In this document: piece after piece, positions 51,190 to 60,315 of the stretch
Layout of the letters: every line of letters begins with the position of its first letter
Position numbering within the stretch: the first letter of the stretch is position 1
Assembly: GCA_965222835.1 (NCBI GenBank)
Contig: CBDCUQ010000004.1
Location: 1,054,001 to 1,118,000, forward strand
Direction of reading: 5' to 3'
From: CBDCUQ01 sp965222835
GTDB taxonomy: Bacteria; Pseudomonadota; Alphaproteobacteria; Rhizobiales; Hyphomicrobiaceae
DNA length: 64,000 bases
Program-made: the position numbers and the translations under genes
The notes under the pieces: model-generated
Databases searched by the model: none
What the model was told of the DNA's origin: nothing
Seen by the model: only the letters and a program-made list of their open reading frames with translations

Positions 51190-51492
51190 TCAGGCGGTGA
51201 CAACGCCCTTATCGGCGAGGTCCTGCAACATGGCGATGATGTCTGTCTTCACCACATCAAGTGGTGCCTTGTATTCGTCAGACAATGTTTTGGCGATGGC
51301 GCTCACGGCATGTTGACCATCGCAGAGTTTCAAGACGGCGACTGCTGTGTCGTCGGGATTGAAGACTCGCTCCGGCGCCAGGATGACCCAGCGATCGCGG
51401 CTGGGGTCATGGCGCAGTTTGATATGCTTCGGCATCGCCGCGCAGCTGTCGTCTGTGATGATGGTGCGTGTTTTTGTGGGTGTCTCAGCCAT
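51190..51492 (-). CDS. pqqD: PqqA-binding chaperone PqqD
   Basis: A 100-residue PqqD, which binds the PqqA peptide and presents it to PqqE. The conserved part is KLRHDPSRDRWVILAPERVFNPDDTAVAVLKLCDG, followed by the winged-helix-like C-terminus. ATG 51492 shares a base with the pqqC stop; the longer open frame is a shadow. A separate pqqD gene, not fused to pqqC, as opposed to the pqqC/D fusion of Methylobacterium. Confidence 0.94.
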   Translation of the reverse strand: MAETPTKTRTIITDDSCAAMPKHIKLRHDPSRDRWVILAPERVFNPDDTAVAVLKLCDGQHAVSAIAKTLSDEYKAPLDVVKTDIIAMLQDLADKGVVTA

Positions 51493-52256
51493 CAGACGCC
51501 CTCCGGTTGGTAAGCGCCGGGCGGGATGTGCCCGTTGACATAGGCGTGGTGGAGTGCGTCGAGTTGAGCCCAGAGGACGTTGCACTTGAAGCGCACGGCG
51601 GCGACGCAGGCGTCCTGCTCGGCGCGGCTTGCGGCATGGTCCTTGATGAAATTGAGGGCGAATTCCGAATCTCGCGGGGCCTGCACCAGGCGCTTCTTGA
51701 AGTAGCCGACGGTCGTGTCGTCGATGAAGTCGTAGTGTTCGAGCATGCCGGCAATGCGCTCTTTGTGGATCTTTGGCGCAAAAAGTTCGGTGAGCGAGGA
51801 GGCGACAGCCACGACGAGGGGCTGCTCGCGTACGAAGGTGACGTAGGCTTCGACGGCGAAGCGGGTGGCGGGCAGCGCGCCTTCCATGCTCTGCACATAG
51901 TTGCGGTCGAGGCCTAGGGCATCGGTGAGTACGAGCCAGCGCTCGATGCCGCCGGGGTCTTCGCCCAGGCCGTCATGTTCATGAATGCGGTGGATCCATT
52001 CGCGGCGCAGGTCGCGGTCGAGTGCGCGGGAGACAAAGGCGGCGTCCTTGCGAGGAACTGCCGATTGATAGCAGTAGCGGTTGAGGGCCCAGGCGGCGAC
52101 TTGGCCTTTGTTGAGTTTGCCGCCGTGCAGCATGTTATGGAAGGGATGCAGATCGTGATACCGCTCGGCGCCGACGGCGCGGATGGCGGCATCGAAGTCC
52201 TCTCGGCTCATGATGGGCTTGGGGTCGGGTTCTATTCCGCGGGCGAACTCGTTCAT
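51492..52256 (-). CDS. pqqC: Pyrroloquinoline-quinone synthase PqqC
   Basis: A 254-residue cofactorless oxidase that performs the last ring closure and oxidation to PQQ. Conserved stretches are YHDLHPFHNMLHGGKLNKGQVAAWALNRYCYQSAVPRKDAAFVSR, RIHEHDG and ASSLTELFAP. ATG 52256 overlaps the pqqB stop by four bases. The open frame extends to 52292 without support. It is about the expected length for a stand-alone PqqC. Confidence 0.96.
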   Translation of the reverse strand: MNEFARGIEPDPKPIMSREDFDAAIRAVGAERYHDLHPFHNMLHGGKLNKGQVAAWALNRYCYQSAVPRKDAAFVSRALDRDLRREWIHRIHEHDGLGEDPGGIERWLVLTDALGLDRNYVQSMEGALPATRFAVEAYVTFVREQPLVVAVASSLTELFAPKIHKERIAGMLEHYDFIDDTTVGYFKKRLVQAPRDSEFALNFIKDHAASRAEQDACVAAVRFKCNVLWAQLDALHHAYVNGHIPPGAYQPEGV

Positions 52257-53185
52257 AGCTGAACCTCCATTCCGTCTTTTCCGACCTCCCAACCGGCGGC
52301 CTCAACGGCCTTGCGTTCTTCGGAGTTGTCGTTGAGCACGGGGTTCGAATTGTTGATATGGATGAAGATCCTGCGGGACACATCAAGCGTGCGAAACGCT
52401 TCAATGGTTCCAGCCGAACCCGATATGCTCATGTGCCCCATGCGCGCACCGGTCTTCGGCATGAGGCCCTGTTGCAACATCTCATCATCTGTATAGAGCG
52501 TACCGTCGAAGAATACGAGAGGGGATCCCTTGAGGCGTCCGGCAAGGGGCTCGTCGACTTGGGCGCAGCCAGGAATGTAGTAGAAATATTTGCCCGTTTC
52601 GGGGGCGCTGATCTTGAGGCCGATGTTGTCGCCTTTATGCGTGCCGAAACCGGGTCCGCCGCTTTCGTCCTCTAGGTAGAGAGCCACTTTGCCGGGAACG
52701 TCGAAGACCTCGACGCGCAGGCCGAGTGGTCCATCAGGGCCTTCGAGGTCGATTGTTCCGTCGAGCGGGAGTTCGCGGCGGCTCACGACATCCGCGTTCA
52801 ACACATTGAAAATGGAGTTGGCGGCTAGCGTACTAAGAACGCGATCGGATGCGTAAAGGGAGAACGGGCCCAATTCCCTGAGGTTGAGGAGGCCGGCGAC
52901 GAAGTCGACGTCGCCTCCGGTGATGACGACGGCTTTGATCGGGCTGTTGCGCGTCTTACCGTTGGCCCTGGCGCCGAGGTCTGGATTGTCGTTGATCTGC
53001 TGGCGTAAGTCGGGGGCGGCGTTGAAGATGACCCAATCATCGCCGTTATTCGAGACGGCGATCGAAGTCTGGGTGCGGGCGGTAAATCCGGGCTTGCCGG
53101 CGCGTACGCTTGAACAGTTCTGGCAATTGCAATTCCATTGGGGGAAGCCGCCGCCAGCTGCCGACCCCAGAATTCGTATCTTCAT
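52253..53185 (-). CDS. pqqB: PQQ biosynthesis protein PqqB
   Basis: A 310-residue metallo-beta-lactamase-fold protein that hydroxylates the crosslinked Glu-Tyr intermediate. Recognised from IRILGSAAGGGFPQWNCNCQNCSSVRAG (two Cys pairs that bind structural zinc) and IFIHINNSNPVLND. It is 310 residues, the usual size. It is separated from pqqA by 124 bases containing two hairpins. Confidence 0.96.
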   Translation of the reverse strand: MKIRILGSAAGGGFPQWNCNCQNCSSVRAGKPGFTARTQTSIAVSNNGDDWVIFNAAPDLRQQINDNPDLGARANGKTRNSPIKAVVITGGDVDFVAGLLNLRELGPFSLYASDRVLSTLAANSIFNVLNADVVSRRELPLDGTIDLEGPDGPLGLRVEVFDVPGKVALYLEDESGGPGFGTHKGDNIGLKISAPETGKYFYYIPGCAQVDEPLAGRLKGSPLVFFDGTLYTDDEMLQQGLMPKTGARMGHMSISGSAGTIEAFRTLDVSRRIFIHINNSNPVLNDNSEERKAVEAAGWEVGKDGMEVQL

Positions 53186-53207
53186 GTCTGATCATTCGCC
53201 CGGAAAG

Positions 53208-53271
53208 AAGGCCGCGATCTAAGAATGCGGCCTTAGAAACAGCTGCGGCGGCCGAGAGGCTCGACCGCCGC
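53208..53271 (-). terminator. Two hairpins between pqqA and pqqB, candidate attenuator
   Basis: On the minus strand, going from pqqA, the first stem pairs 53265-53271 with 53245-53251 (GCGGCGG, 7 bp). The second pairs AAGGCCGC (53208-53215) with GCGGCCTT (53227-53234) and is followed by CTTTCC. Partial termination here would give more pqqA than pqqBCDE message, as reported for other pqq operons. Confidence 0.65.
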
Positions 53272-53309
53272 GCGAATTCTGCTCACATGGTCTGCGAGCG
53301 GATCGACGG

Positions 53310-53399
53310 TTAGATGACGTCGATCTCGGCCGGCAGGTACGACGTCACCTCGAGGCCGACTTCCTGCTCACGAACAGCGGGTTTGGTCCAGGTCTTCAT
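53310..53399 (-). CDS. pqqA: PQQ precursor peptide PqqA
   Basis: A 29-residue peptide read directly from the sequence: it begins MKTWTKPAV and ends with AEIDVI. The crosslinked pair is Glu17 and Tyr21 in EVTSY. PqqE joins these two side chains, and the whole of PQQ is built from them. ATG 53399 follows AGGAG by eight bases. It is the first gene of the pqq operon and too short for usual gene finders. Confidence 0.95.
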   Translation of the reverse strand: MKTWTKPAVREQEVGLEVTSYLPAEIDVI

Positions 53400-53856
53400 A
53401 GCAATGTCTCCTAAGATCAGAAGTTTCTTTGCGTCTGGAGCACCCCGCCGAGGGCCTCCCCATTCCGCGCTTCTGCGGATTAATCCGTCGCGAAGCGATG
53501 AAGCTGTTTAACCACGCGGCGGTCAGAAGCAGCAAGTAAACTCGGCTCACGAATATGTGTGATAGTCCGGCTTATTAAGGCGCAAAGGAGGGGTGATGAT
53601 CGACCGATCCGATCCCTTTGGGGGTGCTTCTTAACCGTCTTTGCCGCAAGCTCAGGGAAAGCGTTGGGGTATGTCTCAGACAAGGGGCATGTCGGACCGC
53701 CAGAAAAAGGCTGTTCTTGTAAAAACCTTGCGAAAACGGCCAGTATCGTAGGATGATTTTTTTATTCGACTAAATTTGGCGTCTCTAAATAGAAAATTGT
53801 TCCTTATTGGGATATAGAAACGCCGCTTAGAGCTCGGTTAGGAGCCCGGAGACCGA
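53400..53856. promoter_or_regulatory. Divergent region between pqqA and cobA
   Basis: A 457-base gap between divergent units, which must hold the pqq and cobA-cysJI promoters. The right end (about 53750-53820) is strikingly AT-rich, with a T7 run and a GATATAG hexamer that could be promoter elements of cobA. No open frame is credible. I found no recognisable riboswitch. Confidence 0.55.
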
Positions 53857-54708
53857 ATGGGTCGTGAGAGACAAAAGATGAGGCAAGGGCATGTGATGCT
53901 GGTCGGATGCGGGCCCGGTGATCCGGATCTTCTGACGGTCAAAGCTCGCAGGGTCATTGCGGGGGCGGACGTCCTCGTGACTGACCGGCTGGTCGCCAAG
54001 CCCATCTTGGCGCTGGCCCGGTCCGGCGCGCTGATTGTCGACGCCGGCAAGGCGTCCGATGGGCCTTCGGCCAAACAAGACGACATCAACCAGTTGCTCG
54101 TCCGTGAAGCCCTGCTCGGTCAACGGGTTGTGCGTTTGAAGAGTGGTGACGGCTTTATCTTTGGGCGGGCAGCGGAAGAAATGGCGGCGGTGCGTGCTGC
54201 CGGTATCGAGGTCGATGTTATTCCCGGGATTACCGCGGCGCACGCTTGTGCAGCGCGCGTCGGTCTCCCTGTGACGCTGCGTCGGCACGTGCGTCAGTTT
54301 TCGGTACTGACGGGTGCGACGGCCGACGGCGAACTTGAACTTGATTGGGGGGCGCTTGCGAAACCGGGACAGGCCTTTGCCGTCTACATGGGGGTGCGGA
54401 CCGCTCCAGTGATTGAAACACAGCTTCTTGCTGCAGGCGCCGATCCGACGACGCCGGTTGTTATCGTCGAGAATGGGACGCGGGTGAACGAGCGGGCCGT
54501 GGCAACCTCGCTTGCGGACCTCAGCCGTGCCGTAGGTGGACTCAGGATTACGGGACCCGCCGTCATATTCGTGGGCCTTTCGTGGGAGGAAGCCAATCTT
54601 TCGATGCCGGAAGAGGTCGAGGTCTTCACAGGTGCGAGGCGACTGTCAAACACGACTGAGCTTGTGGATCCGCCTGCAAGCGCAGACAGTCGACCGCAAG
54701 AACACTAG
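53857..54708 (+). CDS. cobA: Uroporphyrinogen-III C-methyltransferase
   Basis: A 283-residue SUMT that methylates uroporphyrinogen III twice to precorrin-2, en route to sirohaem. Landmarks: VMLVGCGPGDPDLLTVKA, VVRLKSGDGFIFGRAAEE, VIPGITAAHACAA and VYMGVRTAP. It lacks the oxidase/ferrochelatase half of CysG. Adjacent cysJ and cysI use sirohaem, which explains its place. The start is ATG 53857 with GGAG upstream; ATG 53878 is also possible. The next gene starts 9 bases after its stop. Confidence 0.92.
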   Translation: MGRERQKMRQGHVMLVGCGPGDPDLLTVKARRVIAGADVLVTDRLVAKPILALARSGALIVDAGKASDGPSAKQDDINQLLVREALLGQRVVRLKSGDGFIFGRAAEEMAAVRAAGIEVDVIPGITAAHACAARVGLPVTLRRHVRQFSVLTGATADGELELDWGALAKPGQAFAVYMGVRTAPVIETQLLAAGADPTTPVVIVENGTRVNERAVATSLADLSRAVGGLRITGPAVIFVGLSWEEANLSMPEEVEVFTGARRLSNTTELVDPPASADSRPQEH

Positions 54709-54717
54709 GAGGAGCGC

Positions 54718-56505
54718 GTGGCCGCGATCCCATTTTTGCCGAAGAATGCTCCATTTACGGCTGAGGAGATCGATCTCCTGAACCAGCTCGTGCAGCGCTC
54801 GACACCGCTGCAGAGAAGCTGGCTCTCGGGATTTCTCGCGGGATTGGATGCCGCACAAGAAGGTGCCGGTGCTGGGGCTGTGCCGGCTGCGCAGGCACGC
54901 CCGCGAGTTCCCTTGACCATTCTTTACGGAAGTGAGTCTGGCAATGCGGAAGGCCTGGCGCTCAAAGCCAAGAAGGTTGCAGCCAAGCTCAATTTCGATG
55001 CCAAAGTTGTCGACATGGGTGATGCGGATGTCTCGATTCTTGAGAAGTCGAAGAATCTGCTGGTCTACATTTCGACGTGGGGTGAAGGTGATCCGCCACA
55101 GCGTGCCGTCGACTTCTACAACGAGCTGATGGGCGACGGGGCGCCGAAACTTGAGGGCGTCCGGTTTGCCGTTCTTGCGCTCGGCGATACCGCGTATGTG
55201 AATTTCTGCTCCACGGGAAAGGAAATCGATGCGCGGCTCGAAGCGCTGGGGGCGACGCGTGTCGCGGACCGCCAGGATCTCGATCTGGATTTCGCCAAAG
55301 CAGCGGCCGCCTGGACGGACAAGACCTTGAAGGAGATTGCTCCTGCCGATGCGGAGCCCGCGACAACGGTGGTGCATGTCGATTTCAAATCGCCGACGTC
55401 GGATGAGGACATTGAGGAGCCGTTTTACACGGCCGAAAACCCCTGCGAGGCAGAGATCGGGACCCTGATTAATCTCAATGGCACGGGGTCCACGCGGGAG
55501 ACGTGGCATGTAGAGCTTGCGACGGATGCGCCAGGGTTCAGTTATCAGCCGGGCGCGGCCATTGGTGTGCTGCCTGGGAACGATCCGGCCTTGGCTGCGG
55601 AGCTTGCCGATGCAGTTGGCCTGGGTTCAGACGCGGACCTCGCGCTGAAACTCACTCAGGGCTACGACATCACGACCTTGTCGCGTCCCACTGTTGATGC
55701 TTATGCGAAACTGACCGGTCGCAAGGATGTTGCAAAGCTGCTTGATGGAGATGCGTTCGCAAAGTTCACGGCGGATCGGCAGCTCATTGACCTCTTTGCC
55801 ACCTATACGGAGACGCTGACTTCCGAGCAGCTCATGAAGTTGCTGCGGCCTCTGCCTGGACGCCTCTATTCCGTCGCTTCAAGCCTCAAGGCACATCCGG
55901 GTGAGGCACACCTCTTGATCGGTACGGTGCGCTGGGAGTCGCATGGGCGAAAACGCGGTGGCGTCGCGTCCACGTATTTTGCTGACCGGCGCAAGGTTGG
56001 CGACACGGTGCGCATCTATGTGAAGCCGAACCGGCACTATGCGCTTCCTTCTGATCCGGATCGGCCGATCATTATGATTGGTGCCGGCACGGGCGTGGCC
56101 CCGTATCGCGCTTTTGTTGAGGAGCGGGTCGAAGCCGGCGCCAAGGGAAAGAACTGGCTGATTTTCGGCGAGCGCAACTTCACCAACGACTTTCTGTATC
56201 AGCTCGAATGGCAGGACTATCTGGAAAGCGGTGGGCTCTCGCGCATTGATGTGGCGTTTTCGAGAGATCAGCCCGAGAAGATTTACGTTCAGGATCGGCT
56301 GTGGGAACAACGGGCCGAAGTTCAGCGGTGGCTCGACGAGGGTGCGCATCTTTACGTCTGTGGCGATGAAAAACGCATGGCGAAGGATGTCGATGCGATA
56401 CTTGTCAAGATTCTCGCCGCAGGCCTCAAAGGCGACGGTGATGCGGCCCGGGCCAAGCTCAAGGAGTTGACCAAGGCCGGCCGGTATCAAAGAGACGTGT
56501 ATTGA
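54718..56505 (+). CDS. cysJ: Sulfite reductase flavoprotein subunit CysJ
   Basis: A 595-residue diflavin reductase that passes NADPH electrons to CysI. The flavodoxin domain (about 63-205) has LTILYGSESGNAEGLA and STWGEGDPP. The FAD domain includes RLYSVASSLKAHPGEAHL. The NADPH domain has MIGAGTGVAPYRAFVEER, LIFGERN and the C-terminal VY typical of the family. GTG 54718 is preceded by AGGAGGAG. It follows cobA closely and precedes cysI by 82 bases. Confidence 0.94.
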   Translation: MAAIPFLPKNAPFTAEEIDLLNQLVQRSTPLQRSWLSGFLAGLDAAQEGAGAGAVPAAQARPRVPLTILYGSESGNAEGLALKAKKVAAKLNFDAKVVDMGDADVSILEKSKNLLVYISTWGEGDPPQRAVDFYNELMGDGAPKLEGVRFAVLALGDTAYVNFCSTGKEIDARLEALGATRVADRQDLDLDFAKAAAAWTDKTLKEIAPADAEPATTVVHVDFKSPTSDEDIEEPFYTAENPCEAEIGTLINLNGTGSTRETWHVELATDAPGFSYQPGAAIGVLPGNDPALAAELADAVGLGSDADLALKLTQGYDITTLSRPTVDAYAKLTGRKDVAKLLDGDAFAKFTADRQLIDLFATYTETLTSEQLMKLLRPLPGRLYSVASSLKAHPGEAHLLIGTVRWESHGRKRGGVASTYFADRRKVGDTVRIYVKPNRHYALPSDPDRPIIMIGAGTGVAPYRAFVEERVEAGAKGKNWLIFGERNFTNDFLYQLEWQDYLESGGLSRIDVAFSRDQPEKIYVQDRLWEQRAEVQRWLDEGAHLYVCGDEKRMAKDVDAILVKILAAGLKGDGDAARAKLKELTKAGRYQRDVY

Positions 56506-56587
56506 GCTGCGTTCGACCGCGATTCCTCGCTGGTAGCGGCGGCGTCGCGCGAGCAGACAAAGTGGGCCCCTGCGGGTAAGACCGGAC

Positions 56588-58306
56588 ATGACCGAAGACA
56601 AGCGCTCCAAGAACGAGTTCATCAAAGAGAACAGCCGCCTTCTGCGGGGTACGATCGAGGATGGTCTCTCGCATGCGGAAACGGGTTCGATTGCCGAAGA
56701 CGATACGCAACTTCTGAAATTCCATGGCTCCTACATGCAGGACGATCGGGATCTCAGAGGGGAACGCACGAAGAAGATGCTCGAGAAGGCCTTTTCATTC
56801 ATGATCAGGCTGCGCATTCCGGGCGGCGTCGTGACACCGGCGCAATGGATTGCGCTCGACGATATCGCGTCAACATATGCCAACAACACGCTGCGGCTCA
56901 CCACGCGCGCGACGTTTCAGTATCATGGCGTCATCAAATCCAACCTGAAGCGGACGATGCAGGCGATCAACGCGGCCTGCCTCGATACCATCGCAGCTTG
57001 TGGCGACGTCAATCGCAACGTCATGTCAGCGGCCAATCCGTTTTTGTCGGCGGCGCATAAGGAAGCCTATAATCTTGCGGTGAAGGTCAGCGCGCATCTC
57101 TTGCCGAAGACCGGTGCGTATCATGAGATCTGGCTCGACGGTGAAAAAGTTTCCGAGAAGGGTGGCAAGGCCGCGCCTGAGACGGAGCCGCTTTATGGGC
57201 CGCACTACCTGCCGCGCAAGTTCAAGACGGTGGTGGCGGTGCCCCCCGACAACGATGTCGATATCTTCGCCCACGATCTCGGATATATCGCCATCATAGA
57301 GAAGGGCGCTTTAGCCGGCTGGAACGTGACGGTCGGCGGTGGCATGGGGATGACACACGGCGAGCAGGATACGTTCCCGCGCACGGCCGATGTTCTCGGG
57401 TTCTGCAATCCGGATCAGGCGGTTGATGTCGGTGAAAAAGTCATGACTGTGCAGCGCGACTGGGGCAACAGGGAGCTTCGGAAGAACGCGCGATTGAAAT
57501 ACACGATCGAGCGCGTTGGCTTGGACAAGTTCCGGACCGAGGTCGAAAAGCGGCTCGGTTATAAACTCGGCAAACCGCGCGCGTTTGCATTCAAGCAAAC
57601 TGGCGATGTCATCGGCTGGCGGCAAGGCGCGGACAAGAAATGGCACTTGACGCTCTTCATCGAGAACGGGCGCATCAAGGATACGGACGCGATGAAGCTC
57701 AAGGCCGCCATGCGAGATATCGCGGAGGCGGGCGGCATTGATTTCGTGCTCACCTCCAACCAGAATCTCATTATCGCCAACGTCTCTGCGAAAGCGAAGT
57801 CAAAGATCGGGCAGATCCTGAAGAAGCACGGCGTTCGCATCGAGACGTCGTCCGGTTTGCGGCGGAACTCGATGGCCTGCGTGGCGTTGCCGACGTGCGG
57901 GTTGGCGCTGGCGGAGAGTGAGCGGTTCTTACCCACTCTCGTCGATCGCCTTGAAGCCGCGGTGGGCTCCGCCGGCCTCAAGGACGACGAGATCGTGATC
58001 CGCATGACCGGGTGCCCTAACGGCTGCGCGCGGCCGTATCTAGCTGAGATCGGGCTCGTGGGACGGACTCCGGGCCTCTACAACCTGTATCTTGGAGCGG
58101 CCTTCGACGGGTCGCGTTTGTCCAAGCTCTATGCCGAGAATGTGGACGAAGCCAAGATCGTCGAGCTGCTGACGCCGTTGTTCAAGCGGTATGCCAAAGA
58201 CGGTAAGGACGGGGAACATTTCGGGGATTTCGTCATACGTGCCGGGGTGGTCAAAGCGACGACGGCGGGAAACCAGTTTCACGCCGACGTCAAGACGGTT
58301 GCGTAG
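56588..58306 (+). CDS. cysI: Sulfite reductase haemoprotein subunit CysI
   Basis: A 572-residue sulfite reductase haemoprotein that reduces sulfite to sulfide with six electrons. The N-terminus has LKFHGSYMQDDRD and RLTTRATFQYHGV. The sirohaem/[4Fe-4S] ligands are in ACVALPTCGLALAE and MTGCPNGCARPY, giving the four cysteines. Length matches NADPH-type CysI. It ends the cobA-cysJ-cysI unit, which supplies sulfide for cysteine synthesis. Confidence 0.96.
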   Translation: MTEDKRSKNEFIKENSRLLRGTIEDGLSHAETGSIAEDDTQLLKFHGSYMQDDRDLRGERTKKMLEKAFSFMIRLRIPGGVVTPAQWIALDDIASTYANNTLRLTTRATFQYHGVIKSNLKRTMQAINAACLDTIAACGDVNRNVMSAANPFLSAAHKEAYNLAVKVSAHLLPKTGAYHEIWLDGEKVSEKGGKAAPETEPLYGPHYLPRKFKTVVAVPPDNDVDIFAHDLGYIAIIEKGALAGWNVTVGGGMGMTHGEQDTFPRTADVLGFCNPDQAVDVGEKVMTVQRDWGNRELRKNARLKYTIERVGLDKFRTEVEKRLGYKLGKPRAFAFKQTGDVIGWRQGADKKWHLTLFIENGRIKDTDAMKLKAAMRDIAEAGGIDFVLTSNQNLIIANVSAKAKSKIGQILKKHGVRIETSSGLRRNSMACVALPTCGLALAESERFLPTLVDRLEAAVGSAGLKDDEIVIRMTGCPNGCARPYLAEIGLVGRTPGLYNLYLGAAFDGSRLSKLYAENVDEAKIVELLTPLFKRYAKDGKDGEHFGDFVIRAGVVKATTAGNQFHADVKTVA

Positions 58307-58405
58307 GGTTGCGCTGAGGTTTGGCGGCTGATTAGCGGCGCGCCTCGAATCGTCCTATGTCAGCCAAGAGTCGCGAGTGCCCGAGTCTCCGCTGAGAGAT
58401 CAACA

Positions 58406-59041
58406 ATGGTTGACCTTTTGGAGCGCTACGCCGCGCAAAACGTCGAACAATCATTTTCCGAGCAAGACCCGTTTACGGTCGAGCGCTATCGGCAATTCCA
58501 TGCGTTCATGCCGCACGGCGCGGTGGACATTCTGGATGTGGGGGCCAACACGGGTCGTGGGGGGGAAACGCTTCACGGTCTCGATGCTCACTACCGGATT
58601 AGCGGTCTCGATTGCGTGCAGGAGCGGGTCGATGCGCTGCCGGGATGCTATGTGGGAGCTGTGTGCGGGCTTTCGACGAGTATTCCTGCCGACGACAAAT
58701 CTTTCGACGTCATTCTCGCCGGCGAGTTTATCGAGCATCTCTACCCGGCGGATGTCGATCCGACGCTGTGTGAATTTCAGAGGCTCCTGAAGGTTGGGGG
58801 CCGTCTAATGATGACGACGCCAAATCCGAATTCGCTTTTGCTTTGGCTCAAGGGGCGCACGGTCTATACTGTCAGCCACGAAACCCAACATTATGCGCGC
58901 GCCTTGAAGTGGCGCCTCAAGACGCACGGCTTTTCGCGCGTGCGGATCTATGGCTCGGGGAAGTCCACCCGTTATCTCGGGTCTTACGTTCCGGTGCTTG
59001 CGCTTTACGGCAGCTACCTCATCGTCGCAGACAAGCGCTGA
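58406..59041 (+). CDS. Class I SAM-dependent methyltransferase
   Basis: A 211-residue protein with a Rossmann-type methyltransferase domain: VDILDVGANTGRGGETLHGL (SAM-binding glycines), ISGLDCVQERVDALPG (acidic loop), FDVILAGEFIEHLY and LLKVGGRLMMTTPNP. The substrate is unknown. The sequence style fits methyltransferases of cell-surface polysaccharide or lipid pathways, but no such genes adjoin it except the BcsA-like gene 2.4 kb away. The 284 bases after it hold no gene I can see. Confidence 0.85.
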   Translation: MVDLLERYAAQNVEQSFSEQDPFTVERYRQFHAFMPHGAVDILDVGANTGRGGETLHGLDAHYRISGLDCVQERVDALPGCYVGAVCGLSTSIPADDKSFDVILAGEFIEHLYPADVDPTLCEFQRLLKVGGRLMMTTPNPNSLLLWLKGRTVYTVSHETQHYARALKWRLKTHGFSRVRIYGSGKSTRYLGSYVPVLALYGSYLIVADKR

Positions 59042-59325
59042 AACAGCTGACGGCGGGGCGCGTCGTTAATGATGCCGTCCGCAGCCGTTAAGGGACTCCA
59101 GACACGGCACCCGTGCGCAATGGCCAACTGTCCATTGCAAAGACTGTCCCATTCTCGGACCGTTTACGTGCTTGGTAATGCGGTTACCGCCCCTCGCGAA
59201 CGCTGCACTGCGAGATTTTAGGCCGTTTCCGGTCGGGTGCCGGTGTTTTCGGTTGGTTTTGGCCATTTGCGCGGACGCGTGGTATCCTGCTTCCGCTTTA
59301 GGTTTGGAGCTATGGAGGTTGGGTC

Positions 59326-59517
59326 ATGCGTTTTACAATCGGCCTTAAACTCAATGGCGAAGCTCAACATGTCACGGCCGATGCTGACGATGCTCTCGCG
59401 GCGGCGTTGAAGGTTAAGGCGAAGCATCCTCAGGCTAAGATCGCATATGTTCGGCCGATGAATCGCCGCGGTGATACCCGGCATCCGGCACTGTCGTTGG
59501 CTGCTGACATGCATTGA
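59326..59517 (+). CDS. Small hypothetical protein
   Basis: A 63-residue soluble protein I do not recognise. It starts MRFTIGLKLNGEAQHVTADADDAL, alternates charged and small residues (predicted beta strand, then helix ALAAALKVKAKHP), and ends in a polar tail. GGAGG lies 8 bases before ATG 59326, a good sign that it is real. Neighbours give no clue. Confidence 0.6.
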   Translation: MRFTIGLKLNGEAQHVTADADDALAAALKVKAKHPQAKIAYVRPMNRRGDTRHPALSLAADMH

Positions 59518-59745
59518 GACGAGGTTTGGCACACACCGTTCAGAATGGTGGACGGTGATCTACGTGTTCTTGCCGTCGCGTGCGGTCGGATTGTGCTCCG
59601 TGCTTCATGGCCGTTTGCTTTGGTTTCGATTTATTTGATGGTTCAGCAGGTCTATTGCCCTCACAGATGACGAACCGATCCATTCGCGCTACACTTGCCG
59701 CCGGGATCATGCCGGGATCTTTACCGTTCCGGAGGAGGGTCGAGT

Positions 59746-60192
59746 ATGTTCAAGAGACTTTTTGCTTCTGTCTTGCTGCTGACGGCGTTCGGGGCTTTCC
59801 CGATAGCTTCGACGCCGGCTCAGGCATTGACGGCGCCAAGTACGGCAAGTATCGCGGAGGCCGAAAGCCCAATCGTTGAGGTTCGCCGAAAGGGCGGCAA
59901 GCGCTTCAGGCGCGGCTTCAAGCGGGGTAAGTTCTTCAAGCGCCATCGCGGCTTCAAGCGTGGGCGGAAGTTTCGCCGGCATCGCGTTCACCGGCACCGG
60001 CTTTATCGCCACCGCGCTCATCGGCGCCGCTACCATCGTCGCCGCTTCCGCCGTCACCGGTTCCATCGCCATCGTTATTATCGCTATGGCTACTACCGCA
60101 ACAGGTGTCATTGGCTGAAAGTCCGGGCGCTCGTCACCGGGAGCAGCTATTGGTGGCACCGTTATTATCGTTGCCGGTACTATTACTACTAG
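59746..60192 (+). CDS. Secreted His/Arg/Tyr-rich protein
   Basis: A 148-residue protein with a signal peptide (MFKRLFASVLLLTAFGAFP..., cut near AQA). Residues about 45-148 are dominated by Arg, His, Lys and Tyr, in short repeats such as RHRGFKRGRKFRRHR and YRHRAHRRRYHRRR, ending YRCRYYYY. ATG 59746 has GGAGGAGGG upstream. Function is unknown; metal binding by the histidines, or binding to anionic envelope polymers by the arginines, is possible. The opposite-strand frame is open but gives no known protein. Confidence 0.7.
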   Translation: MFKRLFASVLLLTAFGAFPIASTPAQALTAPSTASIAEAESPIVEVRRKGGKRFRRGFKRGKFFKRHRGFKRGRKFRRHRVHRHRLYRHRAHRRRYHRRRFRRHRFHRHRYYRYGYYRNRCHWLKVRALVTGSSYWWHRYYRCRYYYY

Positions 60193-60315
60193 ATTGCCGG
60201 CGTGCCGTGCATTGAGGGTTGACACCCCGTTTGCGTGGTTTATGCCCCCGCGGTTGATCGCCTGCGGTTCAGTGAGGTGTGCCGGTTTTGCGCGGCCTTG
60301 TTGCCAGCCGGCACG

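Noticed and set aside
53400..53856. Cobalamin or SAM riboswitch before cobA
   Set aside because: I could not find a B12-box or SAM-riboswitch core. The genes downstream make sirohaem and sulfide, and the region looks like an AT-rich promoter.
59707..60225. Minus-strand 172-codon frame opposite the His/Arg-rich gene
   Set aside because: It is an Ala/Val/Met-rich mirror of the Arg/His codons, with no ribosome binding site; the plus-strand frame has a signal peptide and GGAGGAGGG.
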